From positions 143,610 to 207,609 of the forward strand of contig JANQRZ010000006.1 of assembly GCA_028284265.1 (NCBI GenBank): a stretch of 64,000 nucleotides of DNA, given 5' to 3'. Positions 54,885 to 64,000 of the stretch are shown here, piece after piece. The stretch is from Rhodothermales bacterium (GTDB taxonomy: Bacteria > Bacteroidota > Rhodothermia > Rhodothermales > JANQRZ01). The notes beneath the pieces are model-generated. The model was not told the origin of the DNA, ran no database searches, and saw only the letters and a list, made by a program, of their open reading frames with translations. The translations under genes were made by a program, and so were the position numbers. The first letter of the stretch is position 1. Every line of letters begins with the position of its first letter.

Positions 54885-57800
54885 ATGTATCTCAGCAGCA
54901 TCGCCCTCCACGGGTTCAAGAGCTTCGCCGACAAGACCTCGGTCCACTTCGACCCCGGCGTCACCGCCATTGTCGGCCCGAACGGCTGCGGGAAGTCCAA
55001 CATCATCGATGCCGTGCGGTGGGTGCTCGGTGAGCAGCGGGCGCGACTGCTGCGCTCGGAGAAGATGGAGAACGTCATCTTCAACGGCGCAGGCACGCGG
55101 CGCGCCCTCGGCCTCGCCGAAGTCTCACTCTCGATCCACAACACCCGCAACGTCCTCCCGACCGAGTACACCGACGTCACGATCTCCCGCCGCCTCTACC
55201 GCTCGGGCGAGTCGGAATACCTACTCAACGGAACCGTCTGCCGCCTGAAGGACATCCTCGACCTGTTCATGGACACCGGCATGGGCGCGGGGGCGTACTC
55301 GGTGATCGAGTTGAAGATGATCGAGGACATCCTGAGCGAGAACGCGGCGGACCGGCGTCGGCTGTTCGAGGAGGCCGCCGGAATCACAAAGTACAAGCTC
55401 CGCCGGGGCCAAGCGCTCCGCCGCCTCGATACCACGCAGGCCGACCTCACTCGCCTTGCCGACCTCACGGACGAGATCGAGAAGAACGTCCGCAGCCTTT
55501 CGCGGCAGGCGACGAAGGCGCAGCGCCACCAGAAACTTCAGGAGCGTCTCCGCACCCTCGAACTCGGCCTCGCTGCCGCCGACTTCGCCCGCCTCGATGC
55601 CGAACGAAAAGCGCTCGACACCGATGCCGGGGCGCTCCGCGACCGCGTCGCCGAGCGGACCACCCAGCTTCAGACGCGCGAGGCCGAGGCCGAGGCCCTG
55701 CGCGCTGCGCTCCTCGATCGGGAGCGCGAACTCGCCGAGCACCAGCAGGCGCTCAACGCGCACGTCGAGCAGATCCGATCTGCCGAAGCTGAGGTCCGCC
55801 TCGCCGAAGAGCGCCGCACCGCTGCCGAGGCGGCCCTCGAACGCCTCGGCCGGGAGCGCGACACGGATGCGGCCCGTACCGAAGCCCTCCGTGCCGAGAT
55901 CGAAACCTTAGGCAAGCAGACCGAGGAAGCGAAAGCGGCGACGGACGAAGCCGAAGGCCGTCGGGCCGAGCGGGCCACGGAGCGCGAGGCTGCCGAGGCC
56001 GAAGCCGCTGCCGCTCGCGAGCGGCTCGGCGAGGCGCAGGCCGGTGCCCGCCGCGCCGCCGATGCCCTCGCCGGTGCCCGCGCCGACCTCGATACGCAGC
56101 GCCAGCGTCGCACCCTCCTCGAAGATGAGGTGCAGCGCGTTGAGGCTCGAACCCGAGAAATCGAAAAATCGCTCGCCGATACGAGCGCGCGCATTGATGC
56201 TTCAGCGGAGTCGCTCAAGGTCGCCGAAGCGTCGCACGCCGGAGCCGAGGCAGCGTTCGCCGAAGCCGAGGCCAGCGTTGCTGACCTCGATACGAAGATG
56301 GCTACCCTCACCGAGTCGCTGGTTTCAGCCCGGCGTCGGCACGATGCGGCGACCGCCGAGGCCGACATCCTCCAGAGCTTGCTTGACAGCTACGAGGGCT
56401 TCTCGGATGCCGTCCAGACGCTCCTCGCGGCAGACGGCGGCCCGACTCACACCGTTGCCGACCTCCTCGCCTGCGACGAGGAGTTGCGTCCCGCTGTGGA
56501 CGCCGCGCTTGGGCCGCTCGCCGATGCGCTCATTGCCCAGACCGAAGCCGAGGCCCACGCTGGGATGAAGCGCCTTCGCAAAGAGGAGGCGGGTCGTGCC
56601 ACGTTCCTCGTCCTCGACCGGCTGCCGAAGCGTCCGCCGCCGCTCCTCTCGCCGACCCCGCCCGGCACCACGCCACTCGCCGCGTCGATTCGGACAGAAA
56701 AAGCGTACAACCTGCTTCCGCGTGTCCTCTTCCAGAACGTCTTCCTCGCCGACTCGCTCGCCGAGGCTGAGGCGCTGCACGCGCAGTACCCCGTCGCCCG
56801 CTTCGTCACGCCGGAGGGCGAGTGGGTGAGTGGCAGTCTCCTCCATGCCGGAGGGACATCGACCTCGGCGTCTGCCGAACGGATCGGTCGGCGCGAGCAG
56901 TTGGAAGCGGCGCAGGCTCAGGCCGAGGCTGCCCGCGCCGAGATCGAGACGCTAGAGGCCGAGGTGCAGCAACTCCGTACCGACCGGGCCGCGCTCGATC
57001 TTGACGCCCTCCGCCGTGCCGTCCGCGAGGCCGAGCGGACGCTTGACGCCCACGCCCGTGAGGCCGGGCAGGTGGAGTACGAAATCGCCGCCCAGACACG
57101 GCGCCGCGACGAACTCGCCGAGCGCCGCGCTACCCTTCAGGCCGAGCTTGAAGACGCTGCCACCGCCGAGCGCCTCAAAGCTGCGCTCACCGAGGCGACG
57201 ACAGCACACGAAGCCGCTGCTCAGACCCGCGCCGATGCCGAGGTAGCCTACAGCGCCGCCGAGGCCGAGAGTCGCGACGCCCTCGCCCGGTTCAGCGAGG
57301 CCAACCTCGTCGCCGTCCAAGCCCGCACCCAACTCGACGCGCTGGAGCGCGACCGCACACGCACCCTGGCCACGCTCGACGACCTCGCTACGCGCGACGA
57401 GGAGCGGCAGGTCGAGGCCGAGCGGTTCCGGTCCACCCGCGAGGAAGCCGCCGGACGCATCGCCACCCAGTCGGCCCAAGCGACGAGGCTGCGCGACTCG
57501 AAGGCTGACCTTGACCAAGCCGTGGCAACCGCCGAGACCGCCGTCTCCGATGCGCGCTCTGCCATCTCCGACACCGACGCACTCCTGCGCGAAGTTCGGC
57601 GGCTCCGCGAAGAGGCCCAGCAGGCACAGGGCGCAGGCGAGATTCGGCGCACCGAAATCGGCACCCGGCTCGAAGCTATCACCGAGCGCATCTGGGAAGA
57701 GTACGGCGTCGCTCCCGGCGAAATCGAGGAGCCGACGGACTTCGACGCCGACGAGGCACGGCGTGAGATTCCCGACCTCCGCGCCAAGCTCCGCACCATC

Positions 57801-58412
57801 GGAGCCGTCAATGAACTCGCGCTCGAATCCTACGAAGAGGAGAAGCAGCGCCTGGAGTTCCTGCGTGAGCAGCAGCACGACCTCGAACAAGCCGAGGCCT
57901 CGCTCCGCTCCACGATCCGCGAGATCAATGCCACCGCCTCGGCCCGCTTCGACGAGACCTTCTCTGCCGTCCGCCGCGAGTTCCAGCGCCTCTTCAAAGA
58001 CCTCTTCGGCCAGAACGCCAGCGCTGACATCGTCCTCGCGGGCGACGACCCGCTCGAAGACCCCATCGAGATTCGTGCCCGCCCGAAGGGCAAGAAGCCG
58101 AGCGCCATCACTCAACTCTCCGGCGGCGAGAAGACACTGACGGCCATCGCCCTCCTTTTCGCCATCTACCTCGTCAAGCCCTCGCCATTCTGCATCCTTG
58201 ACGAGGTCGATGCCCCGCTCGACGACGCCAATGTGGAGCGCTTTATGAGCCTCATTCGCGCCTTCTCCGAGTCGACGCAGTTCATCCTCGTAACTCATAA
58301 CAAGCTCACGATGGAGGCCGCTGACCGGATGTACGGCGTGACGATGCAGGAGGAAGGCGTCAGCAAGCTCGTCGGCGTTCGCTTCGACGAAGTGCTGCCC
58401 GAAGCAGCATAG
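54885..58412 (+). CDS. smc: Chromosome segregation ATPase SMC
   Basis: The 1175-residue protein is a full-length SMC. Walker A GPNGCGKSNIIDAVRWVLGE is near residue 30, long coiled coils (Ala/Glu/Arg-rich) flank a hinge around residues 505-660, and the C-terminal head has LSGGEKTLTAIALLFAIYLV near 1078 and CILDEVDAPLDDANVERF as Walker B. With ScpA and ScpB it compacts and segregates chromosomes. The start MYLSSIALHGFKSFADK is chosen since upstream codons overlap the terminator. It is 4 bp from the NFACT-R gene. Confidence 0.97.
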   Translation: MYLSSIALHGFKSFADKTSVHFDPGVTAIVGPNGCGKSNIIDAVRWVLGEQRARLLRSEKMENVIFNGAGTRRALGLAEVSLSIHNTRNVLPTEYTDVTISRRLYRSGESEYLLNGTVCRLKDILDLFMDTGMGAGAYSVIELKMIEDILSENAADRRRLFEEAAGITKYKLRRGQALRRLDTTQADLTRLADLTDEIEKNVRSLSRQATKAQRHQKLQERLRTLELGLAAADFARLDAERKALDTDAGALRDRVAERTTQLQTREAEAEALRAALLDRERELAEHQQALNAHVEQIRSAEAEVRLAEERRTAAEAALERLGRERDTDAARTEALRAEIETLGKQTEEAKAATDEAEGRRAERATEREAAEAEAAAARERLGEAQAGARRAADALAGARADLDTQRQRRTLLEDEVQRVEARTREIEKSLADTSARIDASAESLKVAEASHAGAEAAFAEAEASVADLDTKMATLTESLVSARRRHDAATAEADILQSLLDSYEGFSDAVQTLLAADGGPTHTVADLLACDEELRPAVDAALGPLADALIAQTEAEAHAGMKRLRKEEAGRATFLVLDRLPKRPPPLLSPTPPGTTPLAASIRTEKAYNLLPRVLFQNVFLADSLAEAEALHAQYPVARFVTPEGEWVSGSLLHAGGTSTSASAERIGRREQLEAAQAQAEAARAEIETLEAEVQQLRTDRAALDLDALRRAVREAERTLDAHAREAGQVEYEIAAQTRRRDELAERRATLQAELEDAATAERLKAALTEATTAHEAAAQTRADAEVAYSAAEAESRDALARFSEANLVAVQARTQLDALERDRTRTLATLDDLATRDEERQVEAERFRSTREEAAGRIATQSAQATRLRDSKADLDQAVATAETAVSDARSAISDTDALLREVRRLREEAQQAQGAGEIRRTEIGTRLEAITERIWEEYGVAPGEIEEPTDFDADEARREIPDLRAKLRTIGAVNELALESYEEEKQRLEFLREQQHDLEQAEASLRSTIREINATASARFDETFSAVRREFQRLFKDLFGQNASADIVLAGDDPLEDPIEIRARPKGKKPSAITQLSGGEKTLTAIALLFAIYLVKPSPFCILDEVDAPLDDANVERFMSLIRAFSESTQFILVTHNKLTMEAADRMYGVTMQEEGVSKLVGVRFDEVLPEAA

Positions 58413-58416
58413 CGCG

Positions 58417-58803
58417 ATGCCCCGTCCTCCACGTCCGCTCGTTGCCGACTATCAAATCTTCGAGGTCGACGGGTACGAGATCCTCGTCGGGCAAAGCGCG
58501 CGCGACAATGACAGGCTGACGTTCAAGCTCGCGGACCCGCAGGACCTGTGGCTCCACGTCGCCGGGATGCCGGGGAGCCACGTCATCGTTCGCAAACCAG
58601 ACAAGGGTGAGGTGCCGCGCCCAGTCGTGAAGCGGGCGGCGGAACTGGCAGCGTTCCACTCGAAGGCGCGGGCGGCGGGCGGCAAGGTGGGCGTCCACGT
58701 CTGCCGCGCCTGCGATGTGCGGAAGCCGCGTGGGGCCAAGCCCGGCAGCGTCACGCTCCGCCGATTCGACGAGGTGAAGGTCTACGTGCCTGACGCGGTC
58801 TGA
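58417..58803 (+). CDS. Stand-alone NFACT-R (DUF814) RNA-binding domain protein
   Basis: The 128-residue protein is only the NFACT-R domain: FEVDGYEILVGQSARDNDRL, DLWLHVAGMPGSHVIVR, ELAAFHSKARAAGGKVGVHV and KPGSVTLRRFDEVKVY. In RqcH this domain is fused to helix-hairpin-helix and coiled-coil parts that work on stalled 50S subunits; here those parts are absent. Stand-alone versions are known but uncharacterised. It starts 4 bp after smc and is likely cotranscribed with it. Confidence 0.88.
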   Translation: MPRPPRPLVADYQIFEVDGYEILVGQSARDNDRLTFKLADPQDLWLHVAGMPGSHVIVRKPDKGEVPRPVVKRAAELAAFHSKARAAGGKVGVHVCRACDVRKPRGAKPGSVTLRRFDEVKVYVPDAV

Positions 58804-58879
58804 ACGTTCCGCACACGCGAATCGCGTCGGGTCTTGCGTTGCCAGCAGTACCTTCCGCTTTTCTCTGCCCGCCTCCGCC

Positions 58880-60154
58880 ATGCCTCTTGCCGCCGCGCTT
58901 CGCCAGCACCTGATCCAGCAGTTCCCCGCCGACCGCGCCTACGACCGGGTGGCGATCTACGCCGACGCGATGCCACCCCTCGTGGCAGCCTTTCTCGACC
59001 AGACGCTCGACCGGTGGACCGACCTCGAACGCGCTCGGCTTCGCTCCGACTGGTTCGACTTCGAGGACGACGAGGTCCGCGAAGCCGAGGCCCGGCTCTT
59101 CGACGCGCTCGGGACGACGGCTCGCGTTCCGGCGACAGCGTGGGAGAGCACGCTCAGCGGGGCGGTGGACCTCGTCGTCCGCTTCCTCACGATTCCGGCG
59201 CGCGCCCTCACCGATGCCGCCTTCGAGGGCGAGCCTCATCCGCTGCCTGTCGAGACCATTCGCGAGCGGCTGGATCTCTTCGCGGCCTACCCGTATCTCA
59301 CCGACGCCGCGGAGGTAGCTCTCCGCGACCGCACCGGCGACCTCCTCCCGGACGACGTATTCGCCCTCCTCGACCTCGCCGACCGGAAGGCCGTTCGGGG
59401 GTACGGCCCAGACGAGTGGGTGACGCTACTGGCTCCGCTCTTCGACCTCGCTCGCTTGACGGAACTCGGTGGTGTGCCCGTTTCCGCCCTCCGCGACTTC
59501 TTTGAGGCAAAGGGGGAAGATGCACTCGCCGACCGAGTGAGCGCGCAGGCGGAGACCGTACTCGATGAGGCAGCGCTCCTGGACGTACTGGCATCTGAGG
59601 ACGGAGGACAGAAGGCAGCGAGCAGCGAGCAGAAGGCAGAGGAGGGTACAGCAGTGGTAGACGATGAGCCGGTTGTCGAGCAAGGGGCAGTAGACGAGGC
59701 TCCGGTGCCGCTCTGGCAACGCTTCGCGCAGGACAGTGGCGATGGAAGCGTCCACACCCGCTTGGGCGATTCCACTCCAAGCATCGAGCCTGCCGATGAG
59801 CCCCCGCTCTGGCAGACGCTCGCCGCGCCTCGCTCCGAGACCTCGTCTCGCCCAGCGGCACCATCTGCCGAGTCGCTTGCCCCGAAGTCCGTCGGTTCCA
59901 GCGCGCTCGATGAGTTAGAGGAGCGTGTGCTCGGGCGCACCTCGTCGGGCCAGCGGTCCCGGTTTGTCGAGCATCTGTTCCGGGGCGATGCCGGAAAGTA
60001 TGTTACTGTGCTGCACGCGCTCGATGAAGCGTCGTCGTGGACTGAGGCGTCGCAGGTCATCGCCCGCGACGTGTTTCGCCCGTTCAAGGTCAACATCTAC
60101 GGCGAGCACGCGGTCGCGTTCACCGATGCGGTCGAGGCGCGCTTCCGGGGCTGA
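58880..60154 (+). CDS. Hypothetical protein with duplicated PLWQ motif
   Basis: The 424-residue product has an alpha-helical N-terminal domain (residues 1-230), a low-complexity acidic linker (230-330), and a small C-terminal helical domain ([20 protein letters not shown]). The linker holds two near copies of a short motif, PLWQRFAQ at 277-284 and PLWQTLAA at 309-316. I do not recognise the family. It lies between the NFACT-R gene and pccB, same strand. Confidence 0.7.
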   Translation: MPLAAALRQHLIQQFPADRAYDRVAIYADAMPPLVAAFLDQTLDRWTDLERARLRSDWFDFEDDEVREAEARLFDALGTTARVPATAWESTLSGAVDLVVRFLTIPARALTDAAFEGEPHPLPVETIRERLDLFAAYPYLTDAAEVALRDRTGDLLPDDVFALLDLADRKAVRGYGPDEWVTLLAPLFDLARLTELGGVPVSALRDFFEAKGEDALADRVSAQAETVLDEAALLDVLASEDGGQKAASSEQKAEEGTAVVDDEPVVEQGAVDEAPVPLWQRFAQDSGDGSVHTRLGDSTPSIEPADEPPLWQTLAAPRSETSSRPAAPSAESLAPKSVGSSALDELEERVLGRTSSGQRSRFVEHLFRGDAGKYVTVLHALDEASSWTEASQVIARDVFRPFKVNIYGEHAVAFTDAVEARFRG

Positions 60155-60200
60155 GGGCTATCTTCTCGCTCGCTCTGCCTCGCCCAATCGCACCCCCGCC

Positions 60201-61754
60201 ATGTCCGATACGCCCGACCTCATCGACGACCTCCGCCGCCGCCGCGAAGAAGCCAAGCTCGGCGGCGGCGAAGCCCGTATCGCCAAGCAGCACAAAAAGG
60301 GCAAACTCACCGCCCGCGAACGGCTCGACATCCTCCTCGACCCCGGCTCGTTCCAAGAACTCGGCACCTTCGTTCGCCATCGCCGGACCGACTTCGGGCT
60401 TGAGAACAACCGGCCCTACGGCGACGGCGTCGTGACCGGGTGGGGGACCATCGACGGGCGGACGGTCTACGTCTTCAGCCAAGATTTTACCGTTTTCGGC
60501 GGCTCCCTCGCCGAGGCGCACGCGAAGAAGATCGAGCAGATCATGGAACTGGCGCTCGAAAACGGCGCGCCGGTCATCGGGCTGAACGACTCCGGCGGGG
60601 CGCGCATTCAGGAGGGTGTCGATTCGCTCGGCGGCTATGCCGACATCTTCCTCCTCAACACGCTGGCCAGCGGCGTCGTCCCACAGATATCGGCCATCCT
60701 CGGGCCGTGCGCGGGTGGCGCGGTCTACTCGCCCGCCATCACCGACTTCGTGTTTATGGCGCAGGGGACGAGCTATATGTTCGTCACCGGGCCGAACGTC
60801 GTCAAGACCGTCACGAACGAGGAGGTCACACAGGAAGAACTCGGTGGGGCGGAGACGCACGCCTCGAAGTCGGGCGTGGCCCACCGGGCGTTTCAGAACG
60901 AGGCGGCGCTGCTGCTCGGCATCCGCGAACTGCTGGGGTATCTCCCGCAAAATTGCGAGGACCCGCCGCCATACTTTGCCACCGATGACCCCGAGGACCG
61001 GGCCGACGAGGCGCTCGACACCCTCGTGCCCGAGAACCCGAACAAGCCCTACGACATCCACGACGTCATCAAGCGCGTCGTGGACGATAGCAACTTCTTC
61101 GAGATTCACCCCGACTATGCGGCCAATCTCGTCGTCGGGTTTGCTCGAATCGGGGGCCGGAGTGTCGGGATTGTGGCGAACCAACCGGCGGTGCTCGCGG
61201 GTGTGCTCGACATCGATGCCTCGCTCAAAGGCGCACGGTTCGTCCGGTTTTGCGATGCCTTCGGGATTCCGCTCGTCGTCTTCGAGGACGTGCCGGGCTT
61301 CCTGCCGGGGACCGATCAGGAGTGGCGTGGGATTATCAAGCACGGGGCCAAACTGCTCTATGCGTTCTGTGAAGCCACCGTCCCTAAAATCACGATTATC
61401 ACGCGGAAAGCCTACGGTGGAGCTTACGATGTGATGAACTCGAAGCACATACGCGGCGACCTCAACCTCGCGTGGCCGACGGCCGAAATCGCGGTCATGG
61501 GGCCAAAGGGCGCTGTCGAGATCATCTACCGCAAACAGATCGCCGAGGCGGACGACCCCGCTGCTGCCGAAGCGCGCTTCACCGAACTCTACCGAGAGAA
61601 ATTCGCCAACCCCTACGTCGCTGCCAGTCGCGGTTTTATCGACGACGTGATCGAGCCGCGCGAGACACGAAAAACGCTGATTCGGGCGCTTAATATGCTG
61701 CGCGACAAAGTTGATACTAACCCACGCAAGAAGCACGGAAACATTCCACTCTAG
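60201..61754 (+). CDS. pccB: Acyl-CoA (propionyl-CoA type) carboxylase beta subunit
   Basis: This 517-residue carboxyltransferase subunit transfers carboxyl from biotin to propionyl- or acetyl-CoA. Family signatures are [113 protein letters not shown] and [17 protein letters not shown]. The start is ATG at 60201; upstream codons overlap the previous gene. The alpha (biotin) subunit gene is not in the window. Confidence 0.95.
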   Translation: MSDTPDLIDDLRRRREEAKLGGGEARIAKQHKKGKLTARERLDILLDPGSFQELGTFVRHRRTDFGLENNRPYGDGVVTGWGTIDGRTVYVFSQDFTVFGGSLAEAHAKKIEQIMELALENGAPVIGLNDSGGARIQEGVDSLGGYADIFLLNTLASGVVPQISAILGPCAGGAVYSPAITDFVFMAQGTSYMFVTGPNVVKTVTNEEVTQEELGGAETHASKSGVAHRAFQNEAALLLGIRELLGYLPQNCEDPPPYFATDDPEDRADEALDTLVPENPNKPYDIHDVIKRVVDDSNFFEIHPDYAANLVVGFARIGGRSVGIVANQPAVLAGVLDIDASLKGARFVRFCDAFGIPLVVFEDVPGFLPGTDQEWRGIIKHGAKLLYAFCEATVPKITIITRKAYGGAYDVMNSKHIRGDLNLAWPTAEIAVMGPKGAVEIIYRKQIAEADDPAAAEARFTELYREKFANPYVAASRGFIDDVIEPRETRKTLIRALNMLRDKVDTNPRKKHGNIPL

Positions 61755-61835
61755 CCGTCTCGACGTAGAAAGCCAGCGTGGGCTAGGGTTTCTGATCAGA
61801 AGAAAAGCATAACTTTTTGCCTTGTAACGCTTGGC

Positions 61836-61870
61836 GCGGTGTCCTTAAAGTTATAGTTTAAGGACACCGC
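61836..61870. promoter_or_regulatory. Perfect 14-bp inverted repeat in the mltD leader
   Basis: GCGGTGTCCTTAAA (61836-61849) and TTTAAGGACACCGC (61857-61870) are perfect inverted copies around the loop GTTATAG. It ends 25 bp before the mltD start codon and has no T run after it, so it is more likely an operator or leader hairpin than a terminator. Confidence 0.65.
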
Positions 61871-61895
61871 CATTCAACCTCTTCCCCACGCCCTC

Positions 61896-63572
61896 ATGCC
61901 GCGTCTTTTCGCTCTCGCTGCCCTGCTCTGTCTGCTCTCGCTGCCCGCCTTCGCGCAGGACGAATCCACTGATCTAGCAGAGCTTGCCGTGAGACCGGCG
62001 GAGCCGCTGGCCTCGCCCACCGCTGCGTGGGTCCAAGAGTCGCTCGGCGATGACGGCGTGCTCGGCGTGGATGACTCGCTCTCGACGAGCGAACTGGCTC
62101 GCCGCGTGGCTCGGCTCTATGCCAACCAGTCGGAGATGCTGATGGCCGAGGCGGAGGGTGACATTGACCGCTACGAGCAGACGCTCGATGGCACGATGCA
62201 AGACCTGCGCGACCTCGCACTCCGGCCCGGCGTGTTGGACCAGCCGCGCTTCCGCGAACTCTACCGCTCGGTGCTGACCGAGTACGAGCAGTTCCACGGT
62301 CCCGACCCGGACCTCGCCATCGAGCGCGGCGATGTCTTCGCCCTGCGCGCCGACATGTTCGCCGAAGTGGCAGATCTCAATGAGCCGCTGCTGGAAGACG
62401 TGGACCTGCCGTCGTCCGTGATGGCGACGTTCCCGATGGAGATTAACCGCGCCGTCGAGGGCCATATCCGGTTCCTGCTTCGCAAGCAGGGACACGTCCG
62501 CACGATCCGCTACCGGGCCGAGACCTACTTCCCGATGATCGAGCAGGTGCTCGCGGAGGAAGGCGTGCCGGACGAGTTGAAGTACCTCGCGGTCGTTGAG
62601 AGTGCGCTGAACCCGCGTGCCCGGTCGTGGGCCGGGGCGTCGGGGATGTGGCAGTTCATCCCGGCGACGGGTCGCCACTCGGGTCTGACCGTGACGCGCG
62701 AACTCGACGAGCGTCTGGACCCCGAGGCCGCGACGCGCGCCGCTGCCCGGCACCTCAAGGAACTGTACGCGATGTTCGGCGACTGGCAGCTTGCCATCTC
62801 CGGCTACAACTGCAACCCCTACTTCATCAAACGGAAGCTCCGTCAGGCTGAAGAGCGGCTGGGCCGAAAGGCAACGTTCTGGGATATCTACAACGTTATT
62901 CCGCGTGAGACGCGAGGCTATGTCCCGGCTTACATCGCTACCGCGCTCATCATGTCCAACCCCAAGGCGTTCAATCTGCCGGAAGTCGAGGCCGCGCCGC
63001 GCTATGAGTTCGACCTCGTCGCGGTGAAGGGCGGGACCACCCTGGGTGCCGTCGCGGATCGTGCCGGGACGAACCTGCGGACGCTCCAAGCGCTCAACCC
63101 GTCGCTCCGCCGCTCCCGCGTGCCGAACTCGGTGGCAACCAAGATGGTTCGCATCCCGTCGGGTCACTATGCTCGTTATGCCTCTCAGTTGGACGGCCTC
63201 GCGCCATCGAACCCAACAACGGAGACGGCGGCCCGCACGGTCGTCTACCGAGGCAGCAACCGCCGTGTGATCGGGTTCGCCTCGGCGCAGGACAACACGC
63301 GGCTGAGTGCCCCGTCGTCGGCTCCGCTGGTGCCAGTTGCCGAGGTCGCGGAGAACGTCCGCCGCAACGTCGCTACGGCGAGCGCGGAGTCGACCGGCCC
63401 CGAGATTCAGCGCATCCGCTACCGCGTCCGGCGCGGCGACACGCTGATCAAGATCGCCCGACGCCACGGCGTCACGGTGCGGCAGCTTCGCGAGTGGAAC
63501 AGCATCCGAGGCTCCATGATTCGGATCGGCCAGCGGCTGACAATCCACAAGGCGCGCAGCAGCCGAGGCTGA
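61896..63572 (+). CDS. mltD: Membrane-bound lytic murein transglycosylase D with LysM domains
   Basis: MltD cleaves the glycan strand of peptidoglycan, leaving 1,6-anhydroMurNAc. The 558-residue protein has a signal peptide (FALAALLCLLSLPAFAQ), the SLT domain with catalytic Glu in KYLAVVESALNPRARS near 232 and GASGMWQFIPATGR, then two LysM domains (VAVKGGTTLGAVADRAGTNL near 375 and YRVRRGDTLIKIARRHGVTV near 508). A terminator follows. Confidence 0.95.
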   Translation: MPRLFALAALLCLLSLPAFAQDESTDLAELAVRPAEPLASPTAAWVQESLGDDGVLGVDDSLSTSELARRVARLYANQSEMLMAEAEGDIDRYEQTLDGTMQDLRDLALRPGVLDQPRFRELYRSVLTEYEQFHGPDPDLAIERGDVFALRADMFAEVADLNEPLLEDVDLPSSVMATFPMEINRAVEGHIRFLLRKQGHVRTIRYRAETYFPMIEQVLAEEGVPDELKYLAVVESALNPRARSWAGASGMWQFIPATGRHSGLTVTRELDERLDPEAATRAAARHLKELYAMFGDWQLAISGYNCNPYFIKRKLRQAEERLGRKATFWDIYNVIPRETRGYVPAYIATALIMSNPKAFNLPEVEAAPRYEFDLVAVKGGTTLGAVADRAGTNLRTLQALNPSLRRSRVPNSVATKMVRIPSGHYARYASQLDGLAPSNPTTETAARTVVYRGSNRRVIGFASAQDNTRLSAPSSAPLVPVAEVAENVRRNVATASAESTGPEIQRIRYRVRRGDTLIKIARRHGVTVRQLREWNSIRGSMIRIGQRLTIHKARSSRG

Positions 63573-63590
63573 GTCCAGCAGGCTCAAACG

Positions 63591-63633
63591 AGAGGGGGCG
63601 CTCCGGTCGGTGGAGCGTCCCCTCTCTGCTTTT
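63591..63633 (+). terminator. Intrinsic terminator after mltD
   Basis: AGAGGGGGCGCTCC and GGAGCGTCCCCTCT form a 14-bp stem with one G-U pair around GGTCGGT, followed by CTGCTTTT. Confidence 0.85.
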
Positions 63634-63693
63634 GATGCGCGCATGTTGTGAGCCTGAACGTTCGGGATCGGTCTCGACGCTACGGAAATACGT

Positions 63694-63790
63694 CCCTCCC
63701 CCTAGCGGGGGGAGGACAGGAGGGGGGCGAGGAAGCAGCAGCCTCTCGACCCCCCGCTCGCGTGGCTCGCCGCCCCCCTGCTAGGGGGGC
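63694..63790. repeat. Pair of inverted C/G-run palindromes (REP-like)
   Basis: TCCCTCCCCCTAGCGGGGGGAGGA lies at 63693-63716 and GCCCCCCTGCTAGGGGGGC at 63772-63790. Each is palindromic and their cores (CCTAGCGG and CTGCTAGG) are in opposite orientation. The middle also has GGGGGGCGAGG facing CTCGACCCCCC. It lies between the convergent mltD and T9SS protein genes. Confidence 0.6.
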
Positions 63791-63806
63791 TGGTTGCGAA
63801 CACTCT

Positions 63807-63998
63807 CTAGCGCAGCAGCAGCACCTTCGTCGCCTGCCGGTGCCCGTCGGCCTCCAGCACGACGAGATAGACCCCGCTCGCCAAGCGCGACCCATCGAGC
63901 GTGGCTCGGTGCGTGCCCGTTGGCATCTCGCCATCTTCGAGCACCGCCACCTCGCGCCCCAGCACATCGACCACCGCAAGTCGCACGGTGCCCGCCTG
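63807..63998 (-). CDS. C-terminal end of a T9SS type A sorting-domain protein, truncated by the window
   Basis: The 63 visible residues, read leftward from the window edge, include VVDVLGREVAVLEDGEM, then LDGSRLASGVYLVVLEADG and end QATKVLLLR. This is the classic Por-secretion/type IX C-terminal sorting domain, removed after export across the outer membrane. The rest of the protein lies outside. It implies that the organism has a type IX secretion system, as in Bacteroidota and relatives. Confidence 0.88.
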   Translation of the reverse strand, partial: QAGTVRLAVVDVLGREVAVLEDGEMPTGTHRATLDGSRLASGVYLVVLEADGHRQATKVLLLR

Positions 63999-64000
63999 CC

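Noticed and set aside
60120..61736. Minus-strand open frame of 538 codons
   Set aside because: Antisense to pccB.
61974..63644. Minus-strand open frame of 556 codons
   Set aside because: Antisense to mltD.

Overview
The window is a GC-rich bacterial chromosome segment. A truncated type IX secretion sorting domain at the right edge, ECF sigma factor and TPR-kinase pairing, DUF4159, a CHAT-TPR protein and many signal-peptide or lipoprotein genes fit a Rhodothermia-like member of the Bacteroidota/Rhodothermota (for example the Rubricoccaceae or Salinibacteraceae neighbourhood). This placement is an inference from gene content, since no rRNA gene is present. No tRNA, rRNA, CRISPR array, integrase or transposase was recognised.

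Left part (1-24.4 kb). It opens with the end of a WYL regulator. A leftward run follows: an exported TPR-CHAT protein, murQ (peptidoglycan recycling) and mfd (transcription-coupled repair). Divergent from it is recF, then an M48 lipoprotein protease, a lower-GC membrane protein, an FG-GAP/VCBS repeat protein, a MaoC hydratase, a DCC protein, a chromate transporter, an MMPL/RND exporter with a lipocalin-like partner, a small membrane protein, a GNAT acetyltransferase, and an AraC regulator divergent from two tandem SDR oxidoreductases. A short RtcB-type RNA ligase gene sits between inverted GGTTATGTRGAGCAC ends and carries an attC-like element, so it looks like an integron gene cassette. A double-domain universal stress protein comes next.

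Centre (24.47-24.88 kb). A gene-free stretch holds at least 16 DnaA-box-like TCCAC cores, an AT-rich tract, and a TAGTAGTAG DnaA-trio joined by GGCC to a DnaA box. This is a convincing chromosomal replication origin. Most genes to its right (23 of 31) point away from it.

Right part (25-64 kb). This is mostly housekeeping and envelope genes: DUF4159 and DUF4359-like proteins, glyA, a PyrE-like phosphoribosyltransferase, tatC, a CtpA-type protease, a TauE/SafE permease, a GT87 glycosyltransferase, dodecin, two SAM methyltransferases (one an ArsM), a PlsC-like acyltransferase, an HtrA lipoprotein protease, a lipoprotein whose signal peptide is made of a 9-bp tandem repeat, a MoxR/ChlI AAA+ ATPase, an MtfA-like peptidase, an outer membrane barrel, a large hybrid histidine kinase, clpB, a Ser/Thr kinase with its ECF sigma factor, a YfaP-like lipoprotein, smc, a stand-alone NFACT-R protein, an unknown protein, a propionyl-CoA carboxylase beta subunit, mltD, and the T9SS C-terminus.

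The observations most worth checking are the rtcB cassette, the oriC with its DnaA-trio, a purine/pyrimidine mirror repeat that supplies a signal peptide, and a perfect 14-bp inverted repeat in the mltD leader.
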